This document shows positions 1 to 7,095 of a DNA stretch of 7,806 nucleotides, piece by piece. The position numbers and the translations under genes were made by a program. Under the pieces are notes generated by a model, which was not told the origin of the DNA, ran no database searches, and saw nothing but the letters and a program-made list of their open reading frames with translations. Origin of the DNA: Polynucleobacter sp. (GTDB lineage Bacteria; Pseudomonadota; Gammaproteobacteria; Burkholderiales; Burkholderiaceae); assembly GCA_020059445.1 (NCBI GenBank), contig JAGVCB010000025.1, positions 1-7,806 of the forward strand. The letters are read 5' to 3'. Position 1 is the first letter of the stretch. The number at the start of each line of letters is the position of its first letter.

Positions 1-12
1 AAATCCTGTCAT
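1..12 (-). CDS. Start of an unidentified downstream gene (partial, 4 codons)
   Basis: The complement of bases 12-10 is an ATG that shares one base with the TAA stop of the DUF3305 gene (TAATG). The frame reads M-T-G-F before the window ends. A GAGGA ribosome binding site lies 6 nt upstream, inside the end of the DUF3305 gene, which makes this a believable, translationally coupled start. Four residues cannot identify a protein. By family knowledge, DUF3305 genes are often followed by a DUF3306 gene, and as I recall those proteins begin with a short Phe-containing stretch before an SRW-like motif, so DUF3306 is a guess that fits. Confidence refers to there being a gene, not to its identity. Confidence 0.5.
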
Positions 13-533
13 TAACTATCCTCGTTCGCTGGCCTATGGGCACCCTTGAAGGATGCTGGGCGAGCACGTTTTTTTGACTCCGGCTTGTAGTGTTCTGCGA
101 CAAAATCACTCAACCAAGCTGAGGTTTCTGGATCAAGTGGAACATTTTCAACGGTTTCACCGCCATCCAATAAGCGGCCTGCTTCATAGTAACTGATACT
201 CAAAAAATGGGGGACTGCGATTGGGTCGCCTCCATCAGGATGATCCTCTAAGCGCCACATCACAAACCAAGCAGGATATGTTGATGTGGCATTAAGGTAG
301 TAGCCTTCCGCCTCATCCTTGAATAGCTCCAATTCAAATCCAGTAAAGAGCCACTTTTCAGACTTGTCGTCACGAAGTAAGCAAGTGGCAGGACGATCAG
401 AAAGGATATGATCAGGTGTCTTGTGAGCAAATTGACCAATGTCATAAACAACCTCATCCAAAACCCAGCTGTACGATTGCCACGGGTTATCGATGAAGTC
501 TTTGCGCATCACAACCGCAAGCTGAAGTTTCAT
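12..533 (-). CDS. DUF3305 domain-containing protein
   Basis: A protein of 173 residues of unknown biochemical function. The sequence resembles DUF3305: an N-terminal beta-strand-like start (KLQLAVVMRK), the NPWQS motif at 16-20, a P-A-W-F-V-M-W-R core at 87-94, and a C-terminal half with ISYYEAGRLLDGGE (113-126), a WLSDFVAEHY block (140-149) and a basic tail (KKRARPASF, 154-162). There is no signal peptide or membrane segment, so it is probably cytoplasmic. It starts 3 nt after the mrp stop with no recognisable Shine-Dalgarno, which suggests coupled translation from an mrp transcript. Another gene begins in its stop codon (TAATG). DUF3305 genes commonly sit with DUF3306, ferredoxin-like and formate dehydrogenase genes, so a role in formate dehydrogenase maturation is a guilt-by-association inference. 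The family call comes from recalled sequence pattern, not from a search. Confidence 0.82.
   Translation of the reverse strand: MKLQLAVVMRKDFIDNPWQSYSWVLDEVVYDIGQFAHKTPDHILSDRPATCLLRDDKSEKWLFTGFELELFKDEAEGYYLNATSTYPAWFVMWRLEDHPDGGDPIAVPHFLSISYYEAGRLLDGGETVENVPLDPETSAWLSDFVAEHYKPESKKRARPASFKGAHRPANEDS
19..23 (-). promoter_or_regulatory. Shine-Dalgarno site for the gene leaving the left edge
   Basis: On the minus strand the sequence is GAGGA, followed by 6 nt and then the ATG at 12-10. It lies within the last codons of the DUF3305 gene. It is one of only two clear Shine-Dalgarno sites in the window and is the main evidence that the 1-nt overlapping ATG is used. Confidence 0.55.
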
Positions 534-536
534 GAT

Positions 537-1622
537 TTAGGTGTTCTGCACAACAATACTTGGGAATTTGCTGCTCATGTCTTTTGACATCTCAGCCACT
601 TGGATCGCAATCTTGCGAGCAATCCCTTTGTAAATCGCACTGATCGCACCATCAGGATCAGCCACCACGGTTGGACGACCAGAGTCAGCTTGTTCACGGA
701 TCGACAAGTTCAATGGCAAGCTGCCCAAGAAATCAATACCGTAGTCAGTACACATTTTTTGACCACCGCCCTGACCAAAAATATGCTCCTGATGATCACA
801 ATTTGGACATACATAAATACTCATGTTTTCAACAACGCCGATGATCGGAATACCGACCTTCTCAAACATCTTTAGACCCTTGCGAGCATCCAATAGAGCA
901 ATGTCTTGTGGGGTTGTCACAATCACAGCACCAGTGACCGGCACCTTTTGTGACAAGGTCAACTGAATATCGCCTGTGCCTGGCGGCATATCAACAATCA
1001 AATAATCCACATCACGCCAATTCGTTTGACGCAGGAGCTGCTCAAGGGCCGATGTGACCATTGGGCCACGCCAAACCATTGGGCTATCAGGATCAATCAA
1101 AAAGCCAATAGAACTTGCTTGTAAGCCATGGCCTTCCATGGGCTCAATGGTGTTTTCAGCAATTGATTCAGGACGACCCGTGATACCCAACATCATTGGT
1201 TGACTTGGGCCATAGATATCAGCATCCAAAATACCAACCGTGGCGCCCTCTGCGGCCAAGGCCAAAGCCAAGTTAACCGCTGTGGTGGATTTACCAACCC
1301 CACCCTTACCGCTTGAGATTGCGATGATATTTTTTACATTGGGCATCAATTTAACGCCGCGTTGAACCGTGTGTGCAACGATGTTCATGGTCACATTGGT
1401 GCTGACGTTTTTAACCCCAGGCACTTCACGCAAGGCAGTAATAACCAACTTTCGTATAAGGTCAATCTGGCTCTTGGCTGGATAGGCCAAAACCACATCC
1501 AAACTCACATCCGAACCATCAACCTTGATATTTTTAGCAGATTTAGAAGAGATCAAATCTTTGCCAGTATTAGGATCTATAACGCTTTTAAGCGCATTTT
1601 GTATGTTTTCTAGCGTTACCAT
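537..1622 (-). CDS. mrp: Mrp/ApbC family P-loop iron-sulfur cluster carrier
   Basis: A cytoplasmic ATPase of the Mrp/NBP35 family that binds a [4Fe-4S] cluster at a dimer interface and passes it to apo-proteins. Length is 361 residues from the ATG at 1622. Residues 1 to about 85 form a MIP18-like (FeS_assembly_P, formerly DUF59) domain. The NTPase domain follows, with a deviant Walker [11 protein letters not shown] at 104-113 (signature Lys106, P-loop Lys111), the [10 protein letters not shown] motif at 133-142, and Walker B/switch VDMPPGTGD at 210-218. Cys272 and Cys275 form the CPNC motif that bridges the cluster. The adjacent GTG at 1625 is an alternative start giving one extra Met; AGGAG lies 9 nt from the ATG and 6 nt from the GTG, and I prefer the ATG. 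The gene is divergent from metG, as in E. coli, where Mrp was named metG-related protein. It is followed at 3 nt by the DUF3305 gene. Confidence 0.96.
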   Translation of the reverse strand: MVTLENIQNALKSVIDPNTGKDLISSKSAKNIKVDGSDVSLDVVLAYPAKSQIDLIRKLVITALREVPGVKNVSTNVTMNIVAHTVQRGVKLMPNVKNIIAISSGKGGVGKSTTAVNLALALAAEGATVGILDADIYGPSQPMMLGITGRPESIAENTIEPMEGHGLQASSIGFLIDPDSPMVWRGPMVTSALEQLLRQTNWRDVDYLIVDMPPGTGDIQLTLSQKVPVTGAVIVTTPQDIALLDARKGLKMFEKVGIPIIGVVENMSIYVCPNCDHQEHIFGQGGGQKMCTDYGIDFLGSLPLNLSIREQADSGRPTVVADPDGAISAIYKGIARKIAIQVAEMSKDMSSKFPSIVVQNT

Positions 1623-1687
1623 CACTCTTATCTCCTAGTGCTTTTTTTGTTTTTTCAGCTCTCAACTATATCCGCAGACTAAAATCC
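1623..1687. promoter_or_regulatory. mrp-metG divergent promoter region
   Basis: A 65-bp gap between two genes reading away from each other, so at least one promoter in each direction must lie here or reach into the coding starts. Two T runs occur on the plus strand (1642-1648 and 1650-1655), the AT-rich kind of DNA often found around promoters. For metG, TATATC at 1667-1672 and TAAAAT at 1680-1685 are -10 candidates. For mrp, TATAGT on the minus strand within 1666-1671 is a candidate. No good -35 (TTGACA-like) element lies at 16-18 bp from any of them, so I assign the region and not exact boxes. Confidence 0.45.
1632..1636 (-). promoter_or_regulatory. Shine-Dalgarno site of mrp
   Basis: AGGAG on the minus strand, 9 nt before the ATG at 1622 and 6 nt before the in-frame GTG at 1625. 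It is the strongest ribosome binding site in the window. It fits either start, so the ATG was chosen on codon preference. CACT and AGTG flank it on the mRNA and could form only a 4-bp stem, too weak to propose regulation. Confidence 0.75.
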
Positions 1688-3358
1688 ATGCCTATGCGCC
1701 AAATTTTAGTCACTTCCGCCCTCCCTTATGCCAATGGTCAAATACATATTGGTCACTTGGTCGAATACATTCAAACCGACATTTGGGTTCGATTCCAAAG
1801 AATGCGTGGGCACGAAGTTCACTACGTGGGCGCTGATGATACGCATGGTACTCCGATCATGTTGCGTGCCGAGAAAGAAGGCATCACACCCAAAGAGCTG
1901 ATTGCCAAGGTATGGAAAGAACATAAAAGAGATTTTGACGATTTCTTGGTTTCTTTTGATAACTACTATTCAACCGACAGCGCCGAAAATAAGACGCTTT
2001 CAGAAGAGATTTATATCAAGCTGCGCGAAGCCGGCTTGATTGAGAAGCGCGCCATTGAGCAAGCCTATGACCCAGTCAAAGAAATGTTCTTGCCAGACCG
2101 CTTCATCAAAGGCGAATGTCCTAAGTGTGGCGCCAAAGATCAGTATGGTGATTCTTGCGAAAAGTGTGGCGCAACCTACGCCCCCACAGATCTGAAGAAC
2201 CCGTTCTCTGTGGTTAGTGGTGCAACACCCATTCGCAAAGTATCCGATCACTACTTCTTTAAGTTATCTGATCCACGTTGCGAAAGCTTCCTCAGAGATT
2301 GGACCCAAGTTAAAACTCCTTTGCAAGCTGAAGCTCGCAACAAAATGAAAGAATGGGTGGGCGAGCCAGGTGAGAGCCAATTAGGCGACTGGGATATTTC
2401 TAGAGACGCCCCTTACTTTGGTTTTGAGATCCCAGATGCTCCAGGTAAATATTTCTACGTTTGGCTAGATGCTCCGATAGGCTACTACGCGAGCTTTTTA
2501 AATCTTTGCCAACAAAAAGGTCTGGACTTTAACGAATGGACTAAACCAGATACGACCACTGAGCAGTATCACTTCATTGGTAAAGATATTTTGTATTTCC
2601 ACACTTTGTTCTGGCCAGCCACTTTGCACTTTTCTGGCTACCGTACGCCGACCAACGTTTTTGCTCATGGCTTCTTGACCGTTGATGGCGAAAAAATGAG
2701 TAAGTCACGCGGCACCTTCATCACTGCCCACAGCGTGATTGAATGCGGCTTGAACCCGGAGTGGTTGCGTTATTACTTTGCAGCCAAGCTCAATGCGAGC
2801 ATGGAAGATTTGGATTTGAATTTGCAAGACTTCACCGCACGTGTGAACAGTGACTTATTAGGCAAATACATCAATATCGCCAGTCGCAGTGCCGGCTTCT
2901 TGGTCAAACGTTTTGGCGGCATTGTTGATGATGCAGCGATGAGTCATCCCCTGCTCGGTCAATTAGCTGATGCCAAAGATGAAATCGCTGACTTATACGA
3001 AACCCGTGAATACGCCAAAGCTTTGCGTCGCGTGATGGAGTTGGCTGATTTGGTGAATGGCTTTGTTGACAGCAACAAGCCATGGGAAATCGCCAAAGAT
3101 CCAACTAAAGAGCAAGAGCTACAGACCATTTGCAGCATCACTTTAGAAGCTTTCAGACGCTTGACCTTGTACCTCAAACCAGTGGTACCAAATGTGGCTG
3201 CTGGCGTTGAAAAATTCTTTAACATTGCACCAATGTCTTGGGAAGACGTGAATAAATCTCTTTCTTCCAAACAAGCGATCAATCCTTATCAACACTTGAT
3301 GACTCGAATTGATCCTGTGATGATTGAAAAACTCATCGAGGCCAATCAGAAAAATTGA
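1688..3358 (+). CDS. metG: Methionyl-tRNA synthetase (short form)
   Basis: A class I aminoacyl-tRNA synthetase that activates L-methionine with ATP and loads initiator and elongator tRNA(Met). Length is 556 residues. The catalytic Rossmann fold carries HIGH at 20-23 and KMSKS at 336-340. Between them is a connective-peptide zinc knuckle with two CxxC pairs (Cys144/147 and Cys157/160), as in single-zinc, four-cysteine enzymes. The helical anticodon domain covers about 385-550. Asn396, Arg400 and Trp466 fit the positions of E. coli Asn391, Arg395 and Trp461, which read the CAU anticodon. The protein ends at about 556, where many proteobacterial MetGs (E. coli has 677 residues) continue through a linker into a Trbp111-like tRNA-binding/dimerisation domain. 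The start is uncertain: ATGs occur at 1688 and 1694 and neither has a Shine-Dalgarno. Regulation cannot be read from the sequence. Confidence 0.97.
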   Translation: MPMRQILVTSALPYANGQIHIGHLVEYIQTDIWVRFQRMRGHEVHYVGADDTHGTPIMLRAEKEGITPKELIAKVWKEHKRDFDDFLVSFDNYYSTDSAENKTLSEEIYIKLREAGLIEKRAIEQAYDPVKEMFLPDRFIKGECPKCGAKDQYGDSCEKCGATYAPTDLKNPFSVVSGATPIRKVSDHYFFKLSDPRCESFLRDWTQVKTPLQAEARNKMKEWVGEPGESQLGDWDISRDAPYFGFEIPDAPGKYFYVWLDAPIGYYASFLNLCQQKGLDFNEWTKPDTTTEQYHFIGKDILYFHTLFWPATLHFSGYRTPTNVFAHGFLTVDGEKMSKSRGTFITAHSVIECGLNPEWLRYYFAAKLNASMEDLDLNLQDFTARVNSDLLGKYINIASRSAGFLVKRFGGIVDDAAMSHPLLGQLADAKDEIADLYETREYAKALRRVMELADLVNGFVDSNKPWEIAKDPTKEQELQTICSITLEAFRRLTLYLKPVVPNVAAGVEKFFNIAPMSWEDVNKSLSSKQAINPYQHLMTRIDPVMIEKLIEANQKN

Positions 3359-3430
3359 TGGAAATTCAGTCTAAAAACCAAGCATCGATGGCTGTAAGGT
3401 AAATGTAGGCAGTTGATTCGTCTAAATCGC

Positions 3431-3436
3431 TACAAT
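3431..3436 (+). promoter_or_regulatory. Candidate -10 element before the DUF3460-scpA-panC-btuF run
   Basis: TACAAT matches the bacterial -10 consensus (TATAAT) in five of six positions and lies in the 87-bp gap after metG. The best -35-like hexamer, TTGATT at 3413-3418, is only 12 bp away, too close for a standard sigma-70 promoter, and the hexamer at the correct distance is not TTGACA-like. If TACAAT is used, transcription would start near 3443, about 3 nt before the ATG at 3446, giving an almost leaderless mRNA. The rest of 3359-3445 shows no clear terminator or other element. Confidence 0.35.
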
Positions 3437-3445
3437 TGACAAACT

Positions 3446-3628
3446 ATGGCCCAATACAAATCAAAAATCACCCACTTTTTGGAAGAGCTAAAAGCTCAAA
3501 ACCCTCAGCTAGAGCAGGCTCAGCAAGAGGGGCGAGCTCTTTTATGGGATAAAACCCCCATCAGCCCAGAAGAGCAAGAACGTCAAAAAGCTGCTCGCGT
3601 GAAGCAAAAAGCGTACGTTTATCAATGA
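3446..3628 (+). CDS. DUF3460 family small protein
   Basis: A small protein of 60 residues. It matches the DUF3460 pattern as I remember it from Burkholderiales: a start of the form MAxYxSxxTxFLxxLK, an RALLWDK motif at 30-36, an acidic helix (SPEEQERQKAAR, 40-51) and a closing VKQKAYVYQ at 52-60. It is strongly charged and Gln-rich, has no signal peptide or membrane segment, and is probably cytoplasmic and largely helical. Its function is unknown. Its TGA stop overlaps the scpA ATG (ATGA at 3625-3628), which implies coupled translation with scpA; the pairing is widespread in the order as far as I recall. No Shine-Dalgarno precedes its ATG. The close family match and gene coupling argue against a chance reading frame. 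Confidence 0.9.
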   Translation: MAQYKSKITHFLEELKAQNPQLEQAQQEGRALLWDKTPISPEEQERQKAARVKQKAYVYQ

Positions 3629-4461
3629 GCGATTTAATTACTGCCATTCCCGATGTCACTGATGGCATGTCAGACTCTTTTGCGAGACTCTATGGCGAGC
3701 CTTTATTTCAGCTTCCTTCTGATCTGTATATTCCACCCGATGCCCTAGAGGTTTTCTTAGAGGCTTTTGAAGGCCCGCTGGATCTTTTGCTGTATTTGAT
3801 TCGCAAACAGAACTTCAACGTTTTAGACATTCCGATGGCCGAGGTAACAAAGCAGTACCTTGGTTATATCGAACAAATTCGTCACACCAATTTAGAACTT
3901 GCCGCTGAGTATTTGTTGATGGCTGCCATGTTGATTGAAATCAAATCGCGCATGCTCTTGCCAATGAAAAAAGCGGACAGTGATGAAGAGGTAGAAGATC
4001 CTCGTGCAGAGTTGGTTCGACGATTACTCGAATACGAGCGTATGAAACTGGCCGCTCAAGAGCTCGACAAGATGCCGGTGCTTGGTCGTGACTTTTATAA
4101 AGCCAGTGGTCACGTTGATACGACTGTGGCTATCACTTGGCCTGACATCAACCCAAATGACATTCAAGCAGCCTGGAAGGATGTTCTTTATCGGGCCAAG
4201 CTCAATCAACATCACACCATCACGCGTGAGCAATTGTCTGTGCGTGACTTTATGACGCGCATTTTGCGACGTTTGCAAGGTGAGCGCTTCATTGAATTTA
4301 CTGATTTATTTGAAGATGCGATCGCTACTGGTCAAGGTGCACCAATGGTGGTGGTCAATTTCATTGCGATGCTTGAGCTCTCTCGAGAGTCTTTGATTGA
4401 AATCACTCAGGCAGAGCCGTACGCCCCTATTTATGTGCGTTTGGCGTATTCGCCCAACTAA
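3625..4461 (+). CDS. scpA: Segregation and condensation protein A (kleisin)
   Basis: ScpA is the kleisin of the bacterial SMC-ScpA-ScpB complex: it joins the SMC heads and takes part in compacting and separating the chromosome on the nucleoid. Length is 278 residues, slightly above the usual 240-270 because of an N-terminal extension of about 40 residues. The extension still looks family-like in betaproteobacteria (ARLYGEPLFQLPSDLYIP, 20-37). The N-terminal SMC-neck-binding helices carry the diagnostic EGPLDLLLYLIRKQ at 49-62 and LAAEYLLMAAMLIEIKSRML at 92-111, followed by an acidic linker (DSDEEVEDPR, 118-127). The C-terminal winged-helix part (about 203-275) includes the FIAMLELSRE block at 246-255. 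The start overlaps the preceding stop by 4 nt. scpB does not follow; panC does. Confidence 0.95.
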   Translation: MSDLITAIPDVTDGMSDSFARLYGEPLFQLPSDLYIPPDALEVFLEAFEGPLDLLLYLIRKQNFNVLDIPMAEVTKQYLGYIEQIRHTNLELAAEYLLMAAMLIEIKSRMLLPMKKADSDEEVEDPRAELVRRLLEYERMKLAAQELDKMPVLGRDFYKASGHVDTTVAITWPDINPNDIQAAWKDVLYRAKLNQHHTITREQLSVRDFMTRILRRLQGERFIEFTDLFEDAIATGQGAPMVVVNFIAMLELSRESLIEITQAEPYAPIYVRLAYSPN

Positions 4462-5334
<873 letters not shown>

Positions 5335-5339
5335 TCAAG

Positions 5340-6248
5340 ATGTTCTCAAAAGGCTTTTCAATCGCATTGATCGCCTCTCAAGTACTACTTGGCATCTCAG
5401 TCAGCCTTGGGTGTAATGACAGTCTTGCAAAGCAAGAACGCTACCCACAACGCATCGTCACCCTAGCCCCTCATTTGAGTGAGCTGGTGGATGCGGCTGG
5501 AGGTTCTGATCGTCTGGTGAGCGTCAGTGCCTTTAGTAACTTGCCTGAATCAGTCAAACAATTACCCATCACCAGTGATGCAAGATCGATTGATCTTGAA
5601 AAAATGAAATCACTTCGTCCTGATTTGATCATTTACTGGCTTGGCGGCACATCTGAATCTCAGATTCAATCGATCAAAAAAACTTTTAATAAAGATGTTC
5701 AATTCATCGCTGTTCAGCCTAAGAAACTATCAGACATTCCCACCGATATAGAAACCATTGGTAAAGCCTTGGGTACTGAGACAATTGCAAAAAAGAATGC
5801 CGATACGCTTAGATTAAAAATTGCAGAGCTAAGCAAAAAACAGCAAAGTGCCAAAGAACGAAACACCAATCAAAAAAATACTAGCGAAAGAAAAGTCAGG
5901 GTGTTTTACCAAGTCTGGGCACAACCACTGATGACACTCAACCAAGATCACATCATTGGCGACATCATTCAACGATGTGGTGGTGAGCAATTATTTGCCC
6001 ATGAGAAAGTTCTGGTTCCAACAGTCAGTAGAGAGGCCGTCATTAAAGCCAACCCAGAAATTATCTTTACCGCAGTCGACAGCGCCAAGATGAACACTGA
6101 TTGGTCAATGTGGTCATCCTTCCCGCAACTGGCCGCCACAAAAAACAAAGCCTTCATTGATCTTGATGGTGACATCATCAGTAGACCATCACCGCGCATC
6201 ATGCAAGGCGCACAAAAGATCTGCACTGAAATCAATAAAGTACGCTAA
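5340..6248 (+). CDS. btuF: Cobalamin-type ABC transporter substrate-binding protein
   Basis: A periplasmic BtuF-like binding protein that should capture vitamin B12 or a related corrinoid and deliver it to BtuCD. Length is 302 residues. An N-terminal hydrophobic segment (about 6-24) is followed by a plausible signal peptidase I site, SLA before Lys31. Cys25 sits in a poor lipobox (SLGC), so a lipoprotein is less likely. Two lobes follow. The first has RIVTLAPHLSEL (38-49) and RPDLIIYWLGG (93-103, Trp100 near the ligand). A long helix and a charged loop (about 165-185) lead to the second, with VFYQVWAQP (188-196), VSREAVIKANPE (229-240, Glu232 likely contacting the permease) and SPRIMQGAQKIC (284-295). 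Cys213 and Cys295 align with a cysteine pair in E. coli BtuF. Strong similarity favours B12 over haem or siderophore, but specificity is inferred. Confidence 0.9.
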   Translation: MFSKGFSIALIASQVLLGISVSLGCNDSLAKQERYPQRIVTLAPHLSELVDAAGGSDRLVSVSAFSNLPESVKQLPITSDARSIDLEKMKSLRPDLIIYWLGGTSESQIQSIKKTFNKDVQFIAVQPKKLSDIPTDIETIGKALGTETIAKKNADTLRLKIAELSKKQQSAKERNTNQKNTSERKVRVFYQVWAQPLMTLNQDHIIGDIIQRCGGEQLFAHEKVLVPTVSREAVIKANPEIIFTAVDSAKMNTDWSMWSSFPQLAATKNKAFIDLDGDIISRPSPRIMQGAQKICTEINKVR

Positions 6249-6303
6249 GCCGTCAACTTTGCCAACCACGGCATCATCAACCTCACCATTAATTAACTAA
6301 CTA
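6249..6303. other. Convergent intergenic gap between btuF and btuD
   Basis: A 55-bp spacer where transcription from both sides should end. GCCGT at 6249-6253 can pair with ACGGC at 6268-6272 around a 14-nt loop, or TGCC at 6260-6263 with GGCA at 6270-6273, but neither stem is strong and neither is followed by a T run on either strand. The right part is AT-rich with TTAATTAA and a TAACTAACTA repeat that puts stop codons in several frames. No intrinsic terminator is called. Confidence 0.5.
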
Positions 6304-7095
6304 TCAAGCTGGAACGTAAATCGTTTGACCGGCAGCTGTTTGAGCAGTTGAAATTGGATGACCGAGTGATCTTTCCAGATTAATTGGATTAATCACTTCT
6401 GATAAAGACCCCGCCAGATAAGATCCATCATTCATCAACAGCAATCCGTGCGTGAAGCCTCGCTGAATTAAGCCAATGTCATGCATGCTGGCAATCATGG
6501 TTTGTTCACAAGCATTGCTTTGTTGAACCAGGGTGTTGAGTAAAGCAACTTGATGACCAATGTCTAAATGCGAGCTTGGCTCATCCAAAAGAATGGCCCG
6601 AGTATTTTGCGCAAAACAGGCTGCTAAAGACACTCGTTGACGCTCACCACCAGACAAAGTTTGCCACTGCGCATTGGCTAGATGGGCAACATCACAAGAA
6701 CGCAAAGCCGCTTGAGCTTGCTCGCCACTACTTGAAGCATCAAGATGCCATGGCCATTGAGCAGCCATGACAATATCAATCGCTCTGAGACCCACACCAC
6801 CAACCGGGAACTGTTCTGCATACGCCCTGACTTTTGCAAGATCTTCTGGTTTGTAAGCACTCAAGGCTTGGCCCAACCAATTGATTTCACCAGCAGAAGA
6901 ATTGGCTTGAACGCCTGCAATGATTCTCAGTAAAGTGGATTTACCAGCACCATTGCGGCCAATCAAACACCAGCGCTCACCCTTCTTCACTTGCCAATTC
7001 AAATCATTGATCAAGGTACGCCCAGGAACATGAACGTCCAAATGTTTTGTTTCTAAAATAATCGAGGCATCTTTGGCAGAATTGATATTCGTCAT
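6304..7095 (-). CDS. btuD: Cobalamin-type ABC transporter ATP-binding protein
   Basis: The ATPase subunit of a BtuCDF-type importer, acting on the cytoplasmic face of the membrane and powering corrinoid uptake. Length is 263 residues from the ATG at 7095. An in-frame TTG at 7104 would add three residues, but the ATG forms the classic ATGA overlap with the btuC stop, so I chose it. All ABC motifs are intact: Walker A GRNGAGKST at 46-54, Q-loop Gln95 (AEQFP), signature LSGGERQ at 147-153, Walker B AILLDEP (167-173, Asp171 and Glu172), D-loop SSHLD at 174-178, and H-loop His205 (SMHD). A short SD-like GGA lies 4 nt upstream. Related haem and siderophore ATPases look similar; the B12 assignment leans on the neighbouring btuF and btuC. 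Confidence 0.92.
   Translation of the reverse strand: MTNINSAKDASIILETKHLDVHVPGRTLINDLNWQVKKGERWCLIGRNGAGKSTLLRIIAGVQANSSAGEINWLGQALSAYKPEDLAKVRAYAEQFPVGGVGLRAIDIVMAAQWPWHLDASSSGEQAQAALRSCDVAHLANAQWQTLSGGERQRVSLAACFAQNTRAILLDEPSSHLDIGHQVALLNTLVQQSNACEQTMIASMHDIGLIQRGFTHGLLLMNDGSYLAGSLSEVINPINLERSLGHPISTAQTAAGQTIYVPA

Noticed and set aside
1623..1655. CACT/AGTG inverted pair followed by T runs, like a small terminator on the plus strand
   Set aside because: The stem is only 4 bp with a 10-nt loop, and no plus-strand gene precedes it. The T runs are better explained as AT-rich promoter DNA.
2959..3282. Open frame of 107 codons antisense to metG
   Set aside because: It lies wholly inside the well-supported metG, has no recognisable domain or ribosome site, and reads as a shadow of metG codon use.
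3381..3393. Near-palindrome AGCATCGATGGCT after metG
   Set aside because: An extra base breaks the symmetry, there is no loop for a hairpin and no T run follows. No terminator or operator can be supported.
3356..3445. Frameshift truncating metG
   Set aside because: I looked for a continuing tRNA-binding domain in the other frames after the stop and saw none; the gap is short and followed by a complete gene, so an intact short protein is more likely.
5400..5420. Lipoprotein signal at Cys25 of BtuF
   Set aside because: The residues before Cys (V-S-L-G) put Ser at -3 and Leu at -2, unlike the usual L-[AS]-[GA]-C lipobox. A signal peptidase I site after SLA is at least as good.
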